Part shown: in pieces, positions 7,492 through 15,219 of the stretch
Layout of the letters: each line of letters opens with the position of its first letter
How positions within the stretch are numbered: position 1 is the first letter of the stretch
Origin: Roseiarcus sp963813195
Lineage (GTDB): Bacteria > Pseudomonadota > Alphaproteobacteria > Rhizobiales > Beijerinckiaceae
DNA length: 64,000 nucleotides
Assembly (NCBI GenBank): GCA_963813195.1
Contig: CAWEYC010000015.1
Span: 1 to 64,000, forward strand
Direction of reading: 5' to 3'
The notes under the pieces: generated by a model
Databases searched by the model: none
Seen by the model: only the letters and a program-made list of their open reading frames with translations
Told to the model about the DNA's origin: nothing
Program-made: the position numbers and the translations under genes

Positions 7492-8367
7492 TTACGCGTA
7501 AAATGCGCGCTGCTGACCGAAAGATTGCCCAGCGCCATTCGCTTGCGGGAGCATCGAAGCCAGATGTCGCGCCACCTCGGTGATGTCCTGCAGCGTCAGT
7601 TGCCTCTGCGGTTGCGTCGACGCCCAGTTCTGCGGGCCGCCGTATGCCGCTTGCGCGCCGGGCCATCCCATCTGCCCGAACGGCTGACCCATCTGCCCGG
7701 ATGGCTGACCCATCTGTCCGATCGGCTGACCCATCTGTCCCATCTGTCCGAAGGACTGGCCCGTCTGTCCAGATTGTTGGGCGGCGCCGAACGGATTTTG
7801 GGCGTGGTGATGGTGTCCCATGAAGCCCTGGCCGAACGCGCTCTGGCCAAACATGGCGCCGGGCTGTCCCGCGCCGCCCTGCTGCAGCGCGCCGACGATT
7901 TGCGGCAGGATCGGCAAGATTTGCCGCACTACGTCAGCGACGTCCTGTTGGGTCAGCAGGCGTTGCTGTTGGCCATAGGGTCCATAGCCGAAGGCCGCGA
8001 GGGGTTGCTGTTGCGCTTGGGCGACCAGCGGGGCCAGTTGGCGTGCGACTTCGGCGACGTCGAGCGGCGTGAGTTGCCGCTGCTGCCCATAGCCGGACTG
8101 CATGCCCCAATTGGGTTGTTGGCCGTAGCCTCCCTGCCCGAAGCCGCCCATGCCGAGTTGGCCGAACGGGGAGCCATAGCCCTGGGGTCCGAAGGCGGCT
8201 TGAGCAAATCCCACGCCGCCAGTCGCCGCGAGTCCGTCCGTGTTGAAGCCTTGACCAGGGACACGCTGACCCTGGAACTGGCCGTACAATTGCGAAATAT
8301 TCTGGGGAATGGCTGCTCCCCATTGCGTGGGGTTCTGAGCGCCAAACTGTTGCGGCATGTCGTACAT
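7492..8367 (-). CDS. Low-complexity Q/G/M/F-rich protein with three repeated amphipathic helices
   Basis: No family is recognised for this 291-aa protein. It alternates prion-like low-complexity stretches (GYGQQPNWGMQSGYGQQ, GQMGQPS-type heptads, a HHHH patch) with three related segments of about 22 residues: RQLTPLDVAEVARQLAPLV, RLLTQQDVADVVRQILPIL and RQLTLQDITEVARHLASML. The repeated pattern L-T-x-x-D-V/I-x-E/D-V-x-R-x-L/I suggests a self-associating helix spaced by flexible linkers. It has no signal peptide and no membrane segment. ATG 8367 has a GGGAGAC site. It is first in the minus-strand operon ending with the S8 protease, and the hairpin behind it fits an abundant structural or substrate protein. 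Function unknown. Confidence 0.78.
   Translation of the reverse strand: MYDMPQQFGAQNPTQWGAAIPQNISQLYGQFQGQRVPGQGFNTDGLAATGGVGFAQAAFGPQGYGSPFGQLGMGGFGQGGYGQQPNWGMQSGYGQQRQLTPLDVAEVARQLAPLVAQAQQQPLAAFGYGPYGQQQRLLTQQDVADVVRQILPILPQIVGALQQGGAGQPGAMFGQSAFGQGFMGHHHHAQNPFGAAQQSGQTGQSFGQMGQMGQPIGQMGQPSGQMGQPFGQMGWPGAQAAYGGPQNWASTQPQRQLTLQDITEVARHLASMLPQANGAGQSFGQQRAFYA
7663..7746. repeat. 21-bp coding minisatellite (GQMGQPx heptads)
   Basis: Four in-frame, imperfect 21-bp units encode GQMGQPI, GQMGQPS, GQMGQPF and GQMGWPG in the 291-aa protein. The repeats differ at third positions and at the last codon, so the array is not a fresh slippage product. Boundaries are approximate to a few bases. Confidence 0.8.
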
Positions 8368-8820
8368 AACGCAGTCTCCCGTTGCTTAGCCTCCCAGCCT
8401 GGTAGACGATAAGCGCAAGACTCGACCGTCCTGCGCAGGGGCGATTCCCGCTGCGAAGGCTTCTTGTCTCCGATGGGTGATTTACATGCTGCGGTGACTT
8501 TCCTCCGGTCGTTAGCTCATCATGGGATTGAGCGCATCGCGAGGCTAAGCGGTGTCGCCCGCGCGACCATGATTTGCCAAATTGAGGGCGACAACGCGCA
8601 TCGCATTGACAGGGTTGCGAAGCCGCATCGGCGCCCAAACCGCATGCAATGGCGAATTCTTGGTCACATTGTTTTCAACGTGGGCAAAACGGATTCCCCT
8701 TGAAGCTTTGAGCGCGAACGGCTCGCGAGCCGCGCTCGTCTTGCCTTCACCCCTATATCGATTTAGGTCTTGGCCGAAACGCGGCGGCAAAGAGATCGCG
8801 CAATTCTGGAGGGAGCGTTC
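8368..8820. other. Intergenic region between divergent operons
   Basis: This 450-nt stretch separates the minus-strand low-complexity locus from the plus-strand dehydrogenase. Open frames cross it but none has a convincing start, ribosome site and protein-like composition together. It must hold the divergent promoters. The plus-strand ribosome site GGAGGGAG (8809-8816) serves ATG 8821. No clear inverted repeat was found. Confidence 0.5.
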
Positions 8821-9849
8821 ATGGCCCGGCCCATCATCGTCGTCGATCCCAGCCCACGCGGCGTTAGCGAGATCTTCGACGCGGCGAGTTGGGCGCGGCT
8901 GCGCGGGCTTGGCGAGGTCATCGCGCATGAGAGCGCCGACCGCATGCCGAGCGAACAATTCGAGGCGCTACTACCCGAAATGGAATTGCTGATCGGCCAG
9001 AGCGACATGCCGACGGCGCGCCTCGATCGCGCGCGAAAACTGCGCGCGATCGTCAATGTCGAAACCAACTTCCTGCAGAATGTCGACTACGAGACGTGCT
9101 TCGCACGCGGCATTCACGTGCTTGCGCCGAGTTCGGCCTTCGCGCGGCCGGTGGCGGAAATGGCGCTCGGCATGGCGATCGACCTCTGCCGAGGCGTCAC
9201 CGGCGCGGATCGCGCGATGCGCTCCAGCTCGGAGAAATGGCTGCTCGACGGCGCCGCCGGCTGTTTCTCGCTCTATGGCGCTTCGGTCGGTCTCGTCGGC
9301 TTCGGCGATCTCGCGCGCGCCTTCACGCCGCTGCTCGCGCCGTTCGGATGTTCGATCAAGGCTTACGATCCCTGGGTCTCCGATCATTTCATGGCCAACT
9401 TCGGCGTCGCCTCAGCGTCGCTGGAAGAAGTGCTTTCAACCAGCCGGGTCATCGTCATCTTCGCCGCCGTGACGAGCGAGAACCAGGGTTTCCTCGGCCG
9501 GCGCGAATTCGAGCTGATTCAATCTGGCTCCGTCGTGCTGCTGATGAGCCGCGCCGGGATCGTCGATTTCCCCGAGTTCCTGCGCCAGGTCGAAAGCGGC
9601 CGCTTTCGCGCCGCCACCGACGTTTTTCCCGTCGAGCCCGCGCCCGCCGACGATCCCTCGCGCAAAGTGGACGGCCTGCTTCTGTCGCCGCACCGCGCCG
9701 GCGCGCTGCCGGACGCCCTGCTTGAGATTGGCCGCCAGACGGTCGCCGACGCAGGGCTCATTTTACGTGGCTTGCCGCCGCTCTCGTGCCGTCGCGCGCA
9801 GCGCGAAACCGTAGCGCGCTCGAGGAGCAAGCCGATCGAAAGGAGCTGA
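8821..9849 (+). CDS. D-isomer-specific 2-hydroxyacid dehydrogenase
   Basis: A 342-aa NAD(P)-dependent reductase of 2-oxoacids, close to the phosphoglycerate/glyoxylate reductase group. The Rossmann segment contains GLVGFGDLARAF. The catalytic trio is visible as Arg in LLMSRAGIVD, Glu in DVFPVEPAPAD and His in LLSPHRAGALPD. ATG 8821 is chosen for its GGAGGGAG site; earlier in-frame codons are unsupported. The last 25 residues are Arg/Ser-rich and look like a non-conserved tail. The neighbouring LacI regulator and sugar epimerase suggest a role in breakdown of an uncommon sugar or sugar acid. The exact substrate is not deducible. Confidence 0.87.
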   Translation: MARPIIVVDPSPRGVSEIFDAASWARLRGLGEVIAHESADRMPSEQFEALLPEMELLIGQSDMPTARLDRARKLRAIVNVETNFLQNVDYETCFARGIHVLAPSSAFARPVAEMALGMAIDLCRGVTGADRAMRSSSEKWLLDGAAGCFSLYGASVGLVGFGDLARAFTPLLAPFGCSIKAYDPWVSDHFMANFGVASASLEEVLSTSRVIVIFAAVTSENQGFLGRREFELIQSGSVVLLMSRAGIVDFPEFLRQVESGRFRAATDVFPVEPAPADDPSRKVDGLLLSPHRAGALPDALLEIGRQTVADAGLILRGLPPLSCRRAQRETVARSRSKPIERS

Positions 9850-9859
9850 CCCAGTTCGC

Positions 9860-9907
9860 TTGACACGCGAACGGCGGAGGGCCTAGCTTGGTCTATAACG
9901 TTATAGA
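9860..9907 (+). promoter_or_regulatory. Promoter with perfect LacI-family operator
   Basis: A consensus -35 TTGACA (9860-9865) is followed after 18 nt by a weak -10 TAGCTT (9884-9889). The perfect 16-bp palindrome TCTATAACGTTATAGA (9892-9907), with the central CG typical of LacI-family operators, covers the expected start of transcription. It sits 33 nt upstream of the regulator's GTG, which implies autoregulation. Confidence 0.8.
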
Positions 9908-9940
9908 ACGCCCCACAGACGGCGACGGGAGTTGGAACGC

Positions 9941-10984
9941 GTGTCGAGGAAGGCGCCGACCATTCGCGATGTCGCATTGCGCGCCGGCGTTTCCGTCGCG
10001 ACGGCTTCCAACGTGGTCAACGGCAATCGCCCGGTAGGCGAGGAGAGCCGGCGGAAGGTTCTCAAGGCCGTCGCCGATCTCGGCTATCGCATCAATCGCG
10101 CCGCGAGTTCGCTGCGCGGCAACGCAAGCCGCCTCGTCGGCATGGTCGTGCCCGACATCACCAACGTGTTCTTCGCCGGCCTCGTCCACGGCGTCGAAGA
10201 GCAGGCGGAGAGAGACGGCTACGATCTCGTGCTCGTTTCCTCGAACGAGGACGCCGCGATCGAGCGCCGGCGTATCGAAGCCTTGATCTCGCGCCGGATC
10301 GACGGATTGCTGGTCGTGCCGGCGCGCGACGATTCCTTGGCGGCGCTGCGCCAGGGCGCGCACGCCGCGCTCATGCCGCCGACCGTCCTGATCGATCGCG
10401 GCGACGAAATGTCCGGCGTCGACGCGGTGGCCGCCGATTGCTCCACCGGCGCCTACACCGCGACGCGGCATCTCATCGAACTCGGGCACCGCGACATCGC
10501 CGTGCTGGCGCATTCGACGGCGCTCAGGAACATTGGCGCGCGCATCGCCGGCTACCGACGCGCACTCGGCGACAGCGGGCTCGCCGCCAGCGCCCGCATC
10601 TGCGTCGGCGGCCACGGCCTCGACACGCTGCGCGGCGCCGTCGAGCAGGAACTTCACCGGGCCGACCCGCCGACGGCCATCTTCGCCTTGACCAACATCT
10701 CGGCGCTGGCGGCGATCAAAGCGGCGCGCGGGCTCGGCCTCGAAATTCCCGGCGACGTCTCGATCGTCGGCTTCGACGATTTCGACTGGATGTTCGCGCT
10801 CAGGCCCTATCTGACCACGGTCGCCCAGCCGATCGAGGAATTCGCCGCCTGCTCCTGGCGCCTGCTGATGCAGCGCATGGCGGGCGAGGGCGGAGACGCG
10901 GGCGCTCGCATCGAACTTCCCTGCACTTTCAAGGTGCGGGAATCCACCGGGATCGCCCGCTCGGCGCGCGAGTCGCATCGGTGA
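9941..10984 (+). CDS. LacI-family transcriptional regulator
   Basis: A 347-aa repressor. The N-terminal helix-turn-helix and hinge are unmistakable (PTIRDVALRAGVSVATASNV then NGNRPVGEESRRKVLKAV), followed by a periplasmic-binding-like effector domain (LVGMVVPDITNVFFAGLVHG, ISIVGFDDFDW-type motif near residue 270). GTG 9941 is preferred because GGGAG lies 9 nt before it; TTG 9932 is in frame but has no site. The perfect palindrome just upstream is its likely own operator. It sits between a hydroxyacid dehydrogenase and a sugar epimerase and probably controls one or both. Its effector is probably a sugar or sugar phosphate. Confidence 0.92.
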   Translation: MSRKAPTIRDVALRAGVSVATASNVVNGNRPVGEESRRKVLKAVADLGYRINRAASSLRGNASRLVGMVVPDITNVFFAGLVHGVEEQAERDGYDLVLVSSNEDAAIERRRIEALISRRIDGLLVVPARDDSLAALRQGAHAALMPPTVLIDRGDEMSGVDAVAADCSTGAYTATRHLIELGHRDIAVLAHSTALRNIGARIAGYRRALGDSGLAASARICVGGHGLDTLRGAVEQELHRADPPTAIFALTNISALAAIKAARGLGLEIPGDVSIVGFDDFDWMFALRPYLTTVAQPIEEFAACSWRLLMQRMAGEGGDAGARIELPCTFKVRESTGIARSARESHR

Positions 10985-11127
10985 CGCAGATCGCCGGACA
11001 TGTGTCGGGCGGCCAGCAAAAATCCGTGGCGATCACGCGCGCCCTTACCTTCAACCCCAGCATGAACGCCGTCGTCGCCCATATCGTGGGCGCGGCCGAA
11101 CCCCTTCGCCAAGGAGACGCCCGATGA
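10981..11127 (+). pseudogene. Fossil of a sugar ABC transporter ATPase (FrcA-like)
   Basis: This 48-codon open stretch overlaps the end of the LacI gene and the start of the epimerase gene. It encodes SGGQQKSVAITRAL, a textbook ABC signature motif, preceded by ITQIAGHV-like residues and followed by sequence unlike any Walker B. FrcA-type ATPases carry a very similar SGGQ-x-QSVAIARA segment. Everything else of the ATPase is missing, so this is best read as a remnant left by deletion of a transporter gene that once lay between regulator and epimerase. It could instead be translated as a short coupling peptide, since its frame ends in ATGA with the next gene. Confidence 0.6.
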
Positions 11128-11978
11128 TTCGCTTCGGCATGCATTCGAGCCTTTGGACCACAAGTTGGACGCGCGAGGGCGCGGAACTCAGCGTGCGCGA
11201 GGCGGCGCGCCATGGCCTTGATGTCGTCGAGATCGCGCTGCTCGAGCCGCACAAGGTCGACGTCGCGCATTCGCGCGAATTGTTCGCTCGACACCGCGTC
11301 GCGCCGACCGCCTCGCTCGGCCTGCCGGTCGAAGTCGAAGCCTCGCGCCATCCCGACGAAGCGCGCGCCTTCCTCATGCGCGCGCTTGACGTCGCTCACG
11401 CGCTGGGCTCCAACACGCTGTCGGGCGTCACCTATTCGACACTCGGTTATCGCAGCGGCTCGCCGCCGACGGAGGCCGAATACGAGGCGATCGCGCGCGC
11501 CTTGAAGCCGGTGGCGAAGCGCGCGAGCGAACTCGGCATGACGCTGGGTCTGGAGCCTTGCAACCGCTACGAGACCCATCTTCTCAACACGGCGGCGCAG
11601 ACGCGCGCGCTGATCCAGCGCATCGACGAACCCGCGCTGATGATCCATCTCGACACCTATCACTGCAATATCGAGGAGAAGAGCTTCGCCGCAGCGCTGG
11701 CGGACGGCGGAAGCCGCGTGGCTTATGTCCATCTCTCCGAAAGCGACCGCGGCGTGCCGGGCTCCGGCAACATTGACTGGCGCGGCGTGATGGCGGCGCT
11801 GAAGCGGGCGGACTATTCCGGCGATCTCGTAGTCGAATCCTTCGTCAACATGCCGCCGCAGCTCGCCCGCGCGCTTTCGGTCTGGCGTCCGGTGGCGCGC
11901 GACGCGGAGGAAGTGCTGACGATTGGCGTGCCGTTCGTGAAGAGCCTGGCGCGGGCGATGGGGGTATTGAGCGACTGA
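11124..11978 (+). CDS. Sugar phosphate isomerase/epimerase, TIM-barrel (xylose isomerase-like / tagatose 3-epimerase type)
   Basis: A 284-aa TIM-barrel protein of the AP-endonuclease-2/sugar epimerase superfamily. Metal-binding acids are visible in TLGLEPCNRYETH, MIHLDTYHCNIEE and LVVESFVN, with a likely ligand His in AYVHLSESDRG followed by GVPGSGNIDW. These features are typical of D-tagatose/D-psicose 3-epimerases. ATG 11124 has a good site (AAGGAGA) and overlaps the stop of the preceding ATPase fossil. Together with the LacI regulator and the hydroxyacid dehydrogenase it suggests a small catabolic module for an uncommon ketose or polyol. Substrate assignment is inference. Confidence 0.88.
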   Translation: MIRFGMHSSLWTTSWTREGAELSVREAARHGLDVVEIALLEPHKVDVAHSRELFARHRVAPTASLGLPVEVEASRHPDEARAFLMRALDVAHALGSNTLSGVTYSTLGYRSGSPPTEAEYEAIARALKPVAKRASELGMTLGLEPCNRYETHLLNTAAQTRALIQRIDEPALMIHLDTYHCNIEEKSFAAALADGGSRVAYVHLSESDRGVPGSGNIDWRGVMAALKRADYSGDLVVESFVNMPPQLARALSVWRPVARDAEEVLTIGVPFVKSLARAMGVLSD

Positions 11979-12023
11979 CTCTGCAGCCTTCGCCCCTTTG
12001 CGGGGGAAGGGAGCGGCAGGGCG

Positions 12024-12974
<951 letters not shown>

Positions 12975-13016
12975 CAAAACCACAGCCTATAGGGGCTGGC
13001 GCACGAAGCGGCAAGG

Positions 13017-13026
13017 GTCGCTCGCG
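13017..13026. repeat. Left copy of ISAs1 target-site duplication
   Basis: GTCGCTCGCG lies directly left of the element and recurs at 14280-14289 directly right of it. Removing the element plus one copy rebuilds the ancestral pyrB upstream sequence. Confidence 0.93.
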
Positions 13027-14279
13027 CAGGGCAATCGGGTGAAGGACTTCGTGACAACGGGGTGAAATGCTGAATCTGTAGGAATCCTCTGATCTGCATT
13101 CGGGGGGATTTTATGGACGACGGCGCCGAGAATTTCATGGCTTTGGCCGAAACGACGGTTTTCCTGGAATATTTCAAAGATATGCCGGATAGGCGCCAAA
13201 CGGGGAAGGTGATCTATCCGCTCGACGAGATTTTGCTCTTGTGCCTTCTGGCGGTGTTGGCGGGAAGCGAGGCGTTCACCGAGATCGCCCGTTTCGGCGA
13301 AAGGAAGCTGGCGCTCTTGCGTCGGTTCCGCCCCTTCAAGGACGGCACTCCGGCCCATGATCATCTGGGCGACATTTTCGCCACCCTTGACGCGGCGGCG
13401 TTCCAACGGTGCTTCGTCGCTTGGGCGGCGGCCCTGACCAAGACCCCGGTCGAGGTGATCGCCATCGACGGCAAGACCTCGCGCCGCTCTTATCAAAAGA
13501 AGGGATCGAAGGAGCCGATCCACATCGTCTCGGCTTTCGCCGCGCGCCAGCGTCTCGTCATGGGTCAAATCGCGGTGGCGGAAAAATCCAACGAGATCGT
13601 CGCCATCCCCGCCCTGCTGGACATGATGGCGATCGAAGGAGCCGTCGTCACCATCGACGCGATGGGATGTCAACGCAACATCGCCAAGAAGATCATTGAC
13701 AAGAAAGCCGACTACCTCATCGCGCTCAAAGGCAATCAAGGCACACTGCACGACGACGTCAAACTCCTTGCCGTCGAGCAGAAAGCCAACGGTTTCAAGG
13801 ACGTCACGATCAGCCGACACGAAACGGTCGATGGCGATCATGGGCGGATCGAAACACGGTCCTACACCGTGCTCCACAATGTCGAATGGCTTCAAAAGCG
13901 CCATGACTGGCCCGGCCTCAAGGGCGTCGTCATGGTCGAGAGCCGGCGTGAGATCGAGGGTAAATTCTCAAAAGAGACGCAATTCTACATCACCTCGCTG
14001 ACCCTGCTCGCCAACACGCTCGGGCCAATGATCCGCGATCATTGGGCGATCGAAAACGGCCTGCACTGGTTGCTCGACATGCTCTTTCGCGATGACGAAT
14101 GCCGGGTGCGAACCGAAAACGCCCCCGCCAACTTCACAACCCTAAAGCACATCGCAAACAACCTATTTCGCATCGCTCCTGGAAAAGACTCCCAACGTCT
14201 CAAGCGAAAAACCGCCGGATGGGACGACGACTACCTCGCAAGCCTCATCGCCGCTTAATGCCTTCACCCGATTCCCCTG
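13027..14279 (+). mobile_element. Complete ISAs1-family insertion sequence
   Basis: The 1253-bp element has imperfect terminal inverted repeats starting CAGGG: the left end reads CAGGGCAATCGGGTGAAGG and the complement of the right end CAGGGGAATCGGGTGAAGG. A 10-bp direct repeat, GTCGCTCGCG, lies immediately outside both ends (13017-13026 and 14280-14289). One intact transposase gene fills the element. The near-identical ends, exact duplication and intact gene point to recent insertion. Confidence 0.95.
13113..14258 (+). CDS. ISAs1-family transposase
   Basis: A 381-aa DDE transposase. The N-terminal H-repeat-associated region contains LEYFKDMPDRRQTGKVIYPL. The catalytic acids lie in VEVIAIDGKTSRRS (first Asp), GAVVTIDAMGCQ (second Asp) and HWAIENGLHWLLDMLFRDDE (Glu). 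The GNQGTLHDD and IRDHWAIENGLHW stretches are diagnostic of the family. The frame is intact, so the element may be active. ATG 13113 begins 86 nt inside the left end; M9 is an alternative start. Confidence 0.95.
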   Translation: MDDGAENFMALAETTVFLEYFKDMPDRRQTGKVIYPLDEILLLCLLAVLAGSEAFTEIARFGERKLALLRRFRPFKDGTPAHDHLGDIFATLDAAAFQRCFVAWAAALTKTPVEVIAIDGKTSRRSYQKKGSKEPIHIVSAFAARQRLVMGQIAVAEKSNEIVAIPALLDMMAIEGAVVTIDAMGCQRNIAKKIIDKKADYLIALKGNQGTLHDDVKLLAVEQKANGFKDVTISRHETVDGDHGRIETRSYTVLHNVEWLQKRHDWPGLKGVVMVESRREIEGKFSKETQFYITSLTLLANTLGPMIRDHWAIENGLHWLLDMLFRDDECRVRTENAPANFTTLKHIANNLFRIAPGKDSQRLKRKTAGWDDDYLASLIAA

Positions 14280-14289
14280 GTCGCTCGCG
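14280..14289. repeat. Right copy of ISAs1 target-site duplication
   Basis: This exact second copy of GTCGCTCGCG marks the right junction. The sequence after it is the former neighbour of the pyrB promoter region. Confidence 0.93.
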
Positions 14290-14389
14290 GCGATGGCGTC
14301 GCCTTCGGACGCTTACCTCCACTGCGGATGGATTGCTGTACTGACGTCATGCTGGTATGGTCAATACGCACTGCAGGGGCCGCCGAAAT

Positions 14390-14626
14390 ATGCTGCAAAT
14401 TCGCAATCAGCGCGTCAATGAGCTTGCGGAAAAGCTCGCGGCGATCAAGCGCAGCACCAAGACTGAAGCCGTGCGCGAGGCGCTAGAAAACGAATTGGCG
14501 CGCATCGAGAGCACGAAGTCGCTCGCCGAACGATTGCAGCCGATCCGCGACCGCATCGCCAGGCGGCCGCCAACCGGCCTGGACGCGGACAAGGCCTTTT
14601 ATGACGACCTCAACGGCGATCCATGA
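14390..14626 (+). CDS. vapB: VapB-family antitoxin
   Basis: A 78-aa antitoxin of the Rv0623-like group. The N-terminus (MLQIRNQRVNELAEKLAAIK) and STKTEAVREALENEL form the predicted ribbon-helix-helix DNA-binding part. The C-terminal tail (RPPTGLDADKAFYDDLNG) is typical of the toxin-neutralising segment. ATG 14390 is chosen over the upstream in-frame 14357 because it matches the family N-terminus. Its stop overlaps the toxin start (ATGA), so expression is translationally coupled. It probably binds its own promoter with VapC. Confidence 0.9.
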   Translation: MLQIRNQRVNELAEKLAAIKRSTKTEAVREALENELARIESTKSLAERLQPIRDRIARRPPTGLDADKAFYDDLNGDP

Positions 14627-15027
14627 TTGTCGTCGACGCCTCTGCAATCGTCGCGATATTAACGGGCGAACCGGAGGATGCGGCGCTCATAGCCTCGCTG
14701 GAGCAAGCGGAGAGCGCCCTCACCTCGCCGATCGCTGTTTACGAGGCCGCCCTCGGCTTGCGCAGAAAGCGTCATAGCTCGGTCGCCGAAGCCGAGAACG
14801 ACGTCATGGAGTTTCTCGCCGCCGCAGGAGTCCGCGTCGCCGCCGTCGAGACGAGCGCGGCGCACGGCGCGTTGGAGGCTTTCGCGCGCTACGGCAAAGG
14901 CACGCAGCATCCCGCGCAGCTAAACATGGGCGACTGCTTCGCTTACGGCCAAGCGAAGGCGCTGAATGCACCCCTGCTATACAAGGGCGCCGATTTCACA
15001 ATGACGGATATCGTGCCCGCCCGATAG
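14623..15027 (+). CDS. vapC: VapC-family PIN-domain ribonuclease toxin
   Basis: A 134-aa PIN-domain endoribonuclease that cleaves RNA when freed from VapB. Metal-binding acids are visible as Asp5 in MIVVDASAIVAIL, Glu in AVYEAALGLRRK and Asp in LNMGDCFAYGQAKA. The length and C-terminal KGADFTMTDI motif are normal. It starts inside the vapB stop codon. All key acids are present, so the toxin looks functional. The pair lies just right of the ISAs1 element, with topA beyond it. Confidence 0.93.
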   Translation: MIVVDASAIVAILTGEPEDAALIASLEQAESALTSPIAVYEAALGLRRKRHSSVAEAENDVMEFLAAAGVRVAAVETSAAHGALEAFARYGKGTQHPAQLNMGDCFAYGQAKALNAPLLYKGADFTMTDIVPAR

Positions 15028-15219
15028 GCGCTCTCCCGCCCGCCGCACTCGCAGGCGTCGTCCGAGGCTCTTCGACGCCATTTCCGAGGGCGGCCGTGCT
15101 AGGACATTTGACACTAGCCTCGCCCTCCACCATTTTCCGCGCGCTTCCCGGCCCGCTCGGGTCTTGCGATTTTCGGGGGCAGCGACCAGATAGCGCTGTT
15201 CCCGTAAGGACTGTTGCGC

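Noticed and set aside
11979..12023. CTTCGCCCC...GGGGGAAG between the epimerase gene and pyrB as a bidirectional terminator
   Set aside because: The stem is short and bulged and has no T-run, so it is too weak to list as a feature.
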